5,951 bases of DNA from SKLM01 sp041687115 (GTDB taxonomy: Bacteria; Chloroflexota; Anaerolineae; B4-G1). A program made the translations under genes and the position numbers. The notes below the pieces were generated by a model that worked only from the letters and a program-made list of their open reading frames with translations, ran no database searches and was not told the DNA's origin. Positions 1-3,773 of the stretch are shown here, piece after piece; the stretch's first letter is position 1, and the number at the start of each line of letters is the position of its first letter. The stretch lies in contig JAWLCP010000147.1 in NCBI GenBank assembly GCA_041687115.1, forward strand, positions 1-5,951. The letters run 5' to 3'.

Positions 1-171
1 CTTCTGCCCGGTGACGGCCTCCGCCCCGGCGCCGATGTAGGTGATGGAGAGGGCGTTGGCGATCGAGTACATCATCCAGACGACCTCCCAACCCCAGTAG
101 CGCTTGACCAGGTTGAAGTTCCGCTCGACGAAGGCGTAGGACGCCTTGATTTCGTGAACTAGTTGTGCCAT
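1..171 (-). CDS. ABC-2 type transporter permease, N-terminal part (partial)
   Basis: The first 57 codons of a membrane protein are present and the rest lies beyond the left edge. The N-terminus (MAQLVHEIKASYAFVERNF) is an amphipathic cytoplasmic stretch, followed by a likely first membrane helix at about residues 29-48. This layout fits the permease subunit of an ABC-2/DrrB-like exporter, which pairs with the ATPase encoded just upstream. Start choice: ATG at 171 has AGGAGG at 178-183 with 6 nt between, the same AGGAGGTAC context as the ATPase gene. An in-frame ATG at 237 would add 22 mostly basic residues but has only a weak GGTGAG ahead of it, so I prefer 171. The 129-nt gap to the ATPase gene contains no visible promoter or terminator, so co-transcription is likely. 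The substrate cannot be read from this fragment. Confidence 0.75.
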   Translation of the reverse strand, partial: MAQLVHEIKASYAFVERNFNLVKRYWGWEVVWMMYSIANALSITYIGAGAEAVTGQK

Positions 172-300
172 GTGGTACCTCCTCGAGACCTCCGAGGTCT
201 TCCGTCGTCGATCTCGTCGCGACGAAGGCTGGCTCATAGGCTCACCATCAGCCCAGGTCCGGCGTACTGAGACCCCGGAGGCTTTTGCCTGTCTGCTTGT
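172..300 (-). other. Intergenic spacer between ATPase and permease genes, with two dyads
   Basis: This 129-nt spacer lies inside the presumed operon. It holds a perfect 12-bp palindrome, TCGTCGCGACGA (214-225), and a small hairpin AGACCT-CCG-AGGTCT (186-200) a few nucleotides upstream of the permease ribosome binding site (178-183). In the transcript the hairpin could modulate access to that site. A four-codon ORF, ATG GTG AGC CTA TGA, overlaps the alternative permease start at 237 through ATGA. No T-tract follows either dyad, so I do not call a terminator. The functional reading is tentative. Confidence 0.35.
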
Positions 301-1128
301 CTATTCGTCCTCCACCAGCCTCTTGCCCGTCAGGTCCATGAAGACGTCCTCCAGCGTCGGCTCGTGACCGTTCGAGCGTTCGACGCGGGCCTTCAGGCCG
401 GCGGGCGTGTCCAGCGCCACGATGCGTCCCTCGTCGAGGATGGCGATGCGATCGCACAGCGCCTCCGCCTCCTGCATGTCGTGCGTCGTGAGCAGGATGG
501 TGGCGTCGTGCGTATCGCGCAGCTCCCGGAGGAATCCCTGCACCTCCCGCTTCGACCGGGGATCGAGCCCTGTCGTCGGCTCGTCGAGCAGGAGGAGGAT
601 CGGCTGGGTCAGGAAGGCGCGGGCCGCCGCCACCTTCTGCTGCATCCCGCGACTCATCTCCTCCATAGGCCGGTAGATGACGTCCTTCTTCAGGCCGAGC
701 CGGGTCAGGATCTCCACCGCGCGCTTCCGGGCCTCGTCGCCGCCCACCCCGTAGAGCCGGGCGCCGTAGAGGAGGTTCTCCATGGGCGTCAGCTTCTTGA
801 AGAAGGAGGCCTCCACGGAGACCCGATTGATGAGCCGCTTGACCGTCATCTCCTCCTCGCGGACGTCGTGGCCGAAGACGAGGATGGTGCCCTCGTCCGG
901 GACGAGCAAGGTGGATATGCAGCGCACCAGGGTCGACTTCCCGGACCCGTTGGGACCGAGGATGCCGAAGACCTCGCCGCGGCGCACCTGGAGGGTGACG
1001 TCGGCGACGGCGCGGACGGCCTTGCGGCCGTTGCCGTTCCGCTTCCAGGGCCAGTGGAATCCCTCGCTCTTGATGAATTGTTTGTTGACGCCTGAGACGT
1101 CGAGTGCGACATCCATATGCTGAACCAT
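301..1128 (-). CDS. ABC transporter ATP-binding protein (DrrA-like, ABC-2 exporter type)
   Basis: A 275-residue ATPase subunit that would drive export through the ABC-2 permease encoded downstream. Walker A is GPNGSGKST (58-66, K64). The signature is degenerate, SRGMQQK (159-165), in place of LSGGQ. Walker B is ILLLLDE (177-183), followed by PTTGLD, and the H-switch histidine is H216 in LLTTHDMQEAEAL. The C-terminal PTLEDVFMDLTGK (257-269) is typical of the DrrA/CcmA group of drug, antibiotic or polysaccharide exporters. The expected Q-loop glutamine is not seen: the region reads INRVSVEASFFKKLTPMENL (100-119), with V or E where Q is usual. Between the first beta strands, residues 19-36 form a Trp- and Arg-rich insert (GFHWPWKRNGNGRK). 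Start ATG at 1128 has AGGAGG at 1135-1140; ATG at codon 5 is possible but less well placed. Expression probably depends on read-through of two terminators upstream. Confidence 0.93.
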   Translation of the reverse strand: MVQHMDVALDVSGVNKQFIKSEGFHWPWKRNGNGRKAVRAVADVTLQVRRGEVFGILGPNGSGKSTLVRCISTLLVPDEGTILVFGHDVREEEMTVKRLINRVSVEASFFKKLTPMENLLYGARLYGVGGDEARKRAVEILTRLGLKKDVIYRPMEEMSRGMQQKVAAARAFLTQPILLLLDEPTTGLDPRSKREVQGFLRELRDTHDATILLTTHDMQEAEALCDRIAILDEGRIVALDTPAGLKARVERSNGHEPTLEDVFMDLTGKRLVEDE

Positions 1129-1179
1129 CGTGTACCTCCTGGCGTGTCCCTATCCGGTGGATCGGTGTGCCCGGCAACG

Positions 1180-1206
1180 AAAAAGGCCGTGGAGACCCAC
1201 GGCCTT
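1180..1206 (-). terminator. Second (gene-proximal) intrinsic terminator of the exporter leader
   Basis: A perfect inverted repeat, aaggccgtgg (1183-1192) and ccacggcctt (1197-1206), with a 4-nt loop. Read on the minus strand it is a GC-rich 10-bp stem ending in five consecutive T (1184-1180), the standard form of a Rho-independent terminator. It stands 51 nt before the ATPase start, so it should block transcripts coming from the promoter at 1413-1440 unless disabled. Its 5' arm is also complementary to the 3' arm of the other terminator over 11 nt. Confidence 0.88.
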
Positions 1207-1230
1207 GCACAGGAACACCAGGATGTGACA

Positions 1231-1268
1231 AGAAAAAAGGCCGTGGGCGTCGCAATCGCCCACGGCCT
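1231..1268 (-). terminator. First intrinsic terminator of the exporter leader
   Basis: Arms ggccgtgggcg (1239-1249) and cgcccacggcc (1257-1267) pair perfectly over 11 bp, with one further A-T pair (1238/1268) and a 7-nt loop. On the minus strand the stem is followed by six T (1238-1233), then CT. It begins 21 nt after the stop codon of the small leader ORF. That position would let the hairpin form behind a polymerase while a ribosome sits at the stop codon. The core GGCCGTGGG is shared with the second terminator. Confidence 0.9.
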
Positions 1269-1289
1269 CGTTAGACTACTCTAGCTCAA

Positions 1290-1382
1290 CTACCGACAGG
1301 CGCACTGCGACCAGGGCAACTGGACTCCGCCGCTATCGCGGAGCCGGGTCGCTACGAAGTTCTTGGTCATCACAATGCGCAT
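1290..1382 (-). CDS. Putative 30-aa leader peptide of the ABC exporter operon (RLR motif)
   Basis: A 30-codon ORF, ATG at 1382 to TAG at 1290-1292. It is preceded by AGGAGGA (1391-1397) at 8-nt spacing and by a near-consensus promoter giving a 5' UTR of roughly 25 nt. The peptide begins MRIVMTKNFVAT, continues RLRDSGG (residues 13-19) and ends VQLPWSQCACR. I recognise no protein family. Placement directly before two terminators and an exporter operon is the layout of a regulatory leader ORF, as in bmrB-bmrCD and erm leaders. RLR matches the Arg-X-Arg motif at which macrolides and ketolides arrest ribosomes in ErmDL-type peptides. The codons for residues 13-15 form the 5' arm of an internal hairpin (1338-1345 with 1322-1330). 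Alternatively it encodes a small secreted or toxic peptide, but there is no hydrophobic segment to support that. Translation is well supported; the regulatory role is inferred. Confidence 0.72.
   Translation of the reverse strand: MRIVMTKNFVATRLRDSGGVQLPWSQCACR
1293..1302 (-). promoter_or_regulatory. Candidate antiterminator element at the end of the leader ORF
   Basis: In the transcript this is CGCCUGUCGG, the last codons before the leader stop. It can pair with CCG and GGGCG of the first terminator's 5' arm (within 1257-1267): 3 bp and 5 bp (one G-U) around a small internal loop. A ribosome finishing the leader would cover the element and let the terminator form; a ribosome stalled about 40 nt upstream would leave it free. 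The pairing is weaker than the terminator stem, so the switch would have to be kinetic. Confidence 0.4.
1322..1345 (-). promoter_or_regulatory. RNA hairpin inside the leader ORF
   Basis: Positions 1338-1345 and 1322-1330 form an 8-bp stem with one bulged base (1324) and a 7-nt loop. The 5' arm in the transcript covers the RLR codons. A ribosome stalled at codons 14/15 would melt this hairpin, whereas in its absence it could pause polymerase, as leader pause hairpins do. The pairing is visible; the role is inferred. Confidence 0.5.
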
Positions 1383-1412
1383 AGTACAGTTCCTCCTAGA
1401 AAAGATTCGCGG

Positions 1413-1440
1413 ATTATACTACGGAGTTGGGGGATGTCAA
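1413..1440 (-). promoter_or_regulatory. Near-consensus sigma70-type promoter for the exporter leader and operon
   Basis: On the minus strand, TTGACA (1440-1435), a 16-bp spacer and TATAAT (1418-1413): both hexamers are perfect consensus and only the spacer is 1 bp short. Initiation is expected near 1405-1407. A promoter this strong followed by two terminators indicates an operon controlled after initiation rather than at it. No comparable promoter is visible between the terminators and the ATPase gene. Confidence 0.88.
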
Positions 1441-1482
1441 GCCGGGGTGCAAGGTTGTTTTGGAGGCGAGACTTGCGAGCCT

Positions 1483-1587
1483 CTGACCGGTCTCCTGACC
1501 AGGCCACCGGCGAGAGGCTGGTCAGACCCGGCTCACTCCCGACTTCTCAGGGCTTGTACATTTGCCTGACCGGCGTATAATTCGGTC
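1483..1587. promoter_or_regulatory. Repeated CTGACCRG motifs in the toxin-antitoxin promoter region (candidate operators)
   Basis: Related 8-mers recur: CTGACCGG (1483-1490), CTGACCAG (1495-1502), its inverse CTGGTCAG (1518-1525), and CTGACCGG (1566-1573) facing CGGTC (1583-1587). The second and third form an inverted repeat with 15 bp between arms. The last pair, GACCG-N10-CGGTC, encloses the -10 box of the toxin-antitoxin promoter. Antitoxin or toxin-antitoxin complexes commonly bind such sites to repress their own operon, so this is a reasonable operator candidate. The sites are not shown to bind anything. Confidence 0.5.
1554..1581 (+). promoter_or_regulatory. Probable promoter of the toxin-antitoxin operon
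   Basis: A perfect TATAAT lies at 1576-1581, 27 nt before the antitoxin start. The best -35 candidate is TTGTAC (1554-1559) at 16-bp spacing, which matches consensus mainly in its TTG, so the promoter may need an activator or be moderate in strength. The -10 box sits in the loop of the GACCG/CGGTC dyad, a position suited to repression. Confidence 0.65.
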
Positions 1588-1608
1588 GGATAGCAAAGGA
1601 GAGGCAGA

Positions 1609-1866
1609 ATGAATCCGGTGAACACCTTGGAGATACCTCAGGACATTCTCGACACGGCTCGCCTCACCGTCGACGAGCTGAAGGTGGAGATGGCGGTCTA
1701 CTTGTATGCCGAAGGCCGACTCTCCATCGGCAAGGCGCGGGAGCTGGCCGAGATGACGCTCTGGGAGTTCCGTCAGCTTCTGGCCTCTCGCGGAATTCCT
1801 CCGCATTACGACGTCGCTGACCTAGATGAGGACGTGGCGACGCTGCGTGCGCTGGGCCGACTGTGA
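1609..1866 (+). CDS. UPF0175 family antitoxin
   Basis: An 85-residue protein with the hallmarks of UPF0175 (PF03683): MAVYLYAEGRLSIGKARELA (residues 28-47), then the segment MTLWEFRQLLASRGIPPHYD and an acidic tail DLDEDVATLRAL. The central region is a predicted short DNA-binding helix-turn-helix-like segment, and the C-terminus probably contacts the toxin. ATG at 1609 follows AAAGGAGAGG (1596-1603) at good spacing. The stop overlaps the start of the following DUF3368 gene by 4 nt (GTGA), indicating translational coupling as in many type II toxin-antitoxin pairs. Length is normal for the family. It probably neutralises the toxin and represses its own promoter, where repeated CTGACCRG motifs lie. 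Family assignment is confident; the antitoxin role rests on the pairing and on family knowledge. Confidence 0.88.
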   Translation: MNPVNTLEIPQDILDTARLTVDELKVEMAVYLYAEGRLSIGKARELAEMTLWEFRQLLASRGIPPHYDVADLDEDVATLRALGRL

Positions 1867-2357
1867 TCGTCGTCAGCAACACCTCGCCCCTCACCAACCT
1901 GGCTGCCATTGGCCACTTCGATCTCTTGCGTCAGCTCTACGCGCAGATCCATATTGCTCAGGGCGTATGGGAGGAGTTGAACGCTCACGGCGTCCACTGG
2001 CCTGGGAGTGATCTGGTCGCTACAGCAGACTGGGTTAAGCGTCACAGGGTGAAGAACGAGCCTTTGGTGACGGCGCTCCGCCGGGATCTCGACCGTGGAG
2101 AGGCCGAGAGCATCGCCTTGGCTCTTGAGCTTGAGGCTGACCTCGTGTTGATGGACGAACGAGAAGGGCGACACGCGGCCCAGCAGATGGGTCTTCGCGT
2201 GGTCGGTGTGGTGGGCGTTCTGCTGGAGGCTAAGGCGAAGGAAGTTATCGATGCTGTGCGCCCCCCCCTGAACGGACTCCGGCAGAAAGCAGGGTTCTAC
2301 TTAAGTGAGGACGTGTACCAGCGGGCGCTGGCGCTGGCGGGAGAAGCCCAGGAATAG
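1863..2357 (+). CDS. DUF3368 PIN-like toxin of a type II toxin-antitoxin pair
   Basis: A 164-residue protein of the DUF3368 family (PF11848), a PIN-domain relative commonly paired with UPF0175 proteins; PIN toxins are metal-dependent RNases. Visible landmarks are VVSNTSPLTNLAAIG (3-17), E37/E38 after VW, LDRGEAESIALA (76-87) with D77, E80 and E82, and LVLMDEREGRHAA (94-106) with D98. The C-terminal RPPLNGLRQKAGFYLSEDVY (133-152) is also characteristic. The first acidic site is Asn (N6) where classical PIN domains have Asp; other DUF3368 members share this, but activity should not be assumed. The GTG start overlaps the antitoxin stop, which limits toxin translation to coupled re-initiation. 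A run of eight C (2261-2268) lies in codons 133-136, so a slip there would remove the conserved C-terminus. Length looks complete. Confidence 0.87.
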   Translation: MIVVSNTSPLTNLAAIGHFDLLRQLYAQIHIAQGVWEELNAHGVHWPGSDLVATADWVKRHRVKNEPLVTALRRDLDRGEAESIALALELEADLVLMDEREGRHAAQQMGLRVVGVVGVLLEAKAKEVIDAVRPPLNGLRQKAGFYLSEDVYQRALALAGEAQE

Positions 2358-2380
2358 CTTCCCTGCCGCGGCGGCCTGTG

Positions 2381-2491
2381 ATGGAGCAGATTTGTCGGCA
2401 GTGGAAGATCCACAGCTGGTCCACGGAGGGGTTCGACACGCCGGACCTGTTGGAGGCGAGGGAGCTGCTGGAGGAGTGGGGGCGCGGTTGA
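2381..2491 (+). pseudogene. Probable C-terminal remnant of a large ATPase/cyclase-type protein
   Basis: A 36-codon reading frame encodes QICRQWKIHSW followed by STEGFDTPDLLEARELLEEW and ends at TGA 2489-2491. The stretch T-E-G-F-D-T-P-D-L-x-E-A-R-x-L-L resembles the extreme C-terminus of large AAA-ATPase/TPR regulators, including those with adenylate/guanylate cyclase domains, where 'WFTEGFDTxDLxEAKALLDEL' closes the protein. Nothing upstream in this frame looks like the rest of such a protein and there is no ribosome binding site before ATG 2381. I read it as a decayed gene end left 23 nt after the toxin gene. It could be a tiny orphan peptide instead. The similarity is from memory of the family and was not searched. 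Confidence 0.45.
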
Positions 2492-2517
2492 GGACGCTAG
2501 AATCATCAGCATGCGTG

Positions 2518-2763
2518 TCAAGACGGTCGTCGGGTATGGGAACGGCTCAGCGAACCTGAGCTAGACCTACATGGTGGCTTATCACCAGCCACGTCGCGCA
2601 TCTCCTGCTCCATAAACGCAAACAGATCCGCCGGGCTCGCAAAGCCCCTGTGCTCGCCGGTGCGGGGGCTTTCCAGGGACGCCCGCCACACCAGATCGCC
2701 CCCGATCCTCCCCTGCCACAGACGCACCAGATAGGATATGTAACGTCGCTCTCTTCTGGTCAC
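2518..2763 (-). CDS. Small hypothetical protein of a Chloroflexota-type family
   Basis: An 81-residue protein whose residues 10-58 (YLVRLWQGRIGGDLVWRASL onward to GFASPADLFAFMEQE) match a small family I recall as frequent in Chloroflexota genomes, with the pattern YLxRLWxxxxxGxxxWRASLExPxTGExRGFASLxxLFAFLEEQ. No function is established to my knowledge. The residues suggest a compact beta-rich fold closed by a helix. The start is GTG at 2763: AAAGGA lies about 8 nt upstream, and a TGA at 2776-2778 excludes a longer frame. The tail after residue 59 (AGDKPP and a Ser/Arg-rich end) is outside the usual family length and may be read-through past a lost stop. The gene is convergent with the toxin-antitoxin operon. 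Confidence 0.62.
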   Translation of the reverse strand: MTRRERRYISYLVRLWQGRIGGDLVWRASLESPRTGEHRGFASPADLFAFMEQEMRDVAGDKPPCRSSSGSLSRSHTRRPS

Positions 2764-2973
2764 ATGCCTGTCCTTTCATCATGATGGGCCCCTTGAGCAC
2801 ATGTCCGAGCGTCTCTTGAATCTCCTATTGACGTCCTCGGCGAAGAGCGACTGCGGATAGATCTCCGGGGTCGATGCCTAGACCCCGGAGATGTGCCTCT
2901 ACGCTGCGGCCGGCGCCACGCTCATCCGTGACGTGGGTGCTTCAGTTTCGCACGGGAATCGCCGCGACTGAAC
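2764..2973. other. Intergenic region between two minus-strand genes, with one strong hairpin
   Basis: No convincing gene is present in these 210 bases. Just upstream of the small gene at 2763 is AAAGGA, its probable ribosome binding site; no clear promoter hexamers precede it. The main structure is the 12-bp hairpin listed separately. A stop-bounded minus-strand stretch of about 30 codons (roughly 2776-2868) lacks a start codon and is not called as a gene. Confidence 0.5.
2861..2892. repeat. Perfect 12-bp inverted repeat with 8-nt loop
   Basis: ATCTCCGGGGTC (2861-2872) and GACCCCGGAGAT (2881-2892) are exact inverse complements around an 8-nt loop. It lies about 80 nt downstream of the exported-protein gene on the minus strand. 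Neither side carries a T-tract, so it is not a standard intrinsic terminator. It could stabilise or process the 3' end of that transcript, assist factor-dependent termination, or be a protein-binding dyad. Confidence 0.6.
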
Positions 2974-3474
2974 CTAGTCGCCTTGGGGATCGAGGATCCT
3001 CCCTGAGATGTAGCCGACATCCCCATAGTACATAAAGGTCCACCAGGCCTTCAGCCCCTCGAGCTCCCCAGTGCCATAGCCCACGGCGCTGATCTCGGGT
3101 CTGCCCTCCGGCGAGTGCCAAGTCGCTTCCCAGGCTCCCTCGAAATCGTCTGGCTCCACATGCATCGTGCCCCAACAATGCCCTGTGTCGTTGGGACTCT
3201 TGTTGCAATTGACGACGATGATCACGTCTCCCGTGACCCGGGGATCGGTCGTCTTGTGGACCCCCTCCCATTTACGATCCCTGACGCGCCACGCACCCCC
3301 GGGTGTGAAGGTGAAATCCCCTTTGTACACTAGTGCTTCTAGATTCTCCGTCCCTGTGAACTCGGTGACTTTCGCTTTCGCCACGGCTGCCGGGTTGGCG
3401 TCCTTCGCGTAGAGTGCCACGGGGAATGCAAACACCACCAGTAGCGCCAACAGTATCCATCTGCCCCTCTTCAT
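2974..3474 (-). CDS. Small exported protein of unknown function
   Basis: A 166-residue protein starting MKRGRWILLALLVVFAFPVA. This is a classical Sec signal peptide: basic n-region (1-5), hydrophobic core (6-20), and a likely cleavage after LYA (23). The mature part of about 143 residues is rich in aromatic and beta-prone segments: TFTPGGAWRVRDRKWEGV (55-72), VTGDVIIVVNC (80-90) and GTGELEGLKAWWTFMYYGDV (134-153). C90 and C100 are the only cysteines and could form a disulfide. The 'GxGTGELxGLKA' stretch recalls beta-barrel proteins of the allene-oxide-cyclase-like/DUF3224 type, but I cannot assign a family. Chosen start ATG 3474 has AAGGAGA upstream. An in-frame ATG at 3573 with a better GGAGG would add 33 residues before the signal peptide. 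Both cannot be excluded; the clean signal peptide favours 3474. Confidence 0.7.
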   Translation of the reverse strand: MKRGRWILLALLVVFAFPVALYAKDANPAAVAKAKVTEFTGTENLEALVYKGDFTFTPGGAWRVRDRKWEGVHKTTDPRVTGDVIIVVNCNKSPNDTGHCWGTMHVEPDDFEGAWEATWHSPEGRPEISAVGYGTGELEGLKAWWTFMYYGDVGYISGRILDPQGD

Positions 3475-3773
3475 GTCGCTCTCCTTTCTGTGATTTTTCG
3501 GCCGACATTCCCTTTCGATGGCCGTGGCCCGGGTGGCCGTTACCCTCGAAAGAACCAGGTCGACGTCATGCATACCCTCACCTCCTTGCAACTCGCTCCC
3601 GTGTCCCTTCCCCAGTTCAGCCTGCACGTCCAACATACCAACCAGGCGTCAGGAGACCGCCGAGAAAACGTCAGGAAAGCGCCAGGGACTCCCCATCTGC
3701 TAGACGTGTGGTATAATACGGATGAAGAACACTGCTCCTCGAACTGTGCCGGTCCTCTAGCCAGGGAGGGAAG
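3475..3773. other. Divergent intergenic region between the exported-protein gene and the BTAD regulator
   Basis: These 299 bases hold regulatory rather than clearly coding sequence. On the minus strand there is an in-frame alternative start (ATG 3573) with AAGGAGG upstream. An inverted repeat CTTTCGA/TCGAAAG (3512-3518, 3546-3552) encloses TGGCCGT direct repeats. CGTCAGGA occurs twice in direct orientation (3647-3654 and 3669-3676), 22 bp apart, on one DNA face, just upstream of the plus-strand -10 box. No convincing minus-strand promoter was found by eye. Confidence 0.5.
3709..3717 (+). promoter_or_regulatory. Extended -10 promoter of the BTAD-nSTAND1 gene
   Basis: TGGTATAAT (3709-3717) is a perfect TATAAT with the TGn extension. 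No good -35 hexamer is found 16-18 bp upstream, which is usual for extended -10 promoters or ones aided by an activator. The start point would be near 3724, giving a leader of about 50 nt. The two CGTCAGGA repeats end 35 bp upstream of the hexamer, where an activator could sit. Confidence 0.65.

Noticed and set aside
364..1095. Plus-strand 243-codon frame
   Set aside because: Antisense shadow of the ATPase gene without recognisable domains or ribosome binding site.
248..1255. Minus-strand 335-codon frame overlapping the ATPase gene
   Set aside because: Arg/Gly/Pro-rich product in another frame of the ATPase gene, running through both terminators. The ATPase frame carries all ABC motifs.
1495..1525. 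CTGACCAG/CTGGTCAG dyad as a terminator
   Set aside because: No T-tract on either side, and it lies between two divergent promoters where no transcript is expected to end; an operator is more plausible.
1363..1569. Plus-strand 68-codon frame across the exporter promoter
   Set aside because: Antisense to the leader ORF and promoter; no ribosome binding site and no resemblance to a protein family.
2545..2592. Two 6-bp hairpins (GCTCAG/CTGAGC and GTGGCT/AGCCAC) between convergent genes, as a bidirectional terminator
   Set aside because: Short stems without T-tracts, lying inside the 3' end of the small minus-strand gene; chance occurrence is plausible.
2776..2868. Minus-strand stretch reading TPEIYPQSLFAEDVNRRF
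   Set aside because: It looks somewhat protein-like, but is bounded by stops and has no start codon; about 30 codons are too few to claim a remnant.
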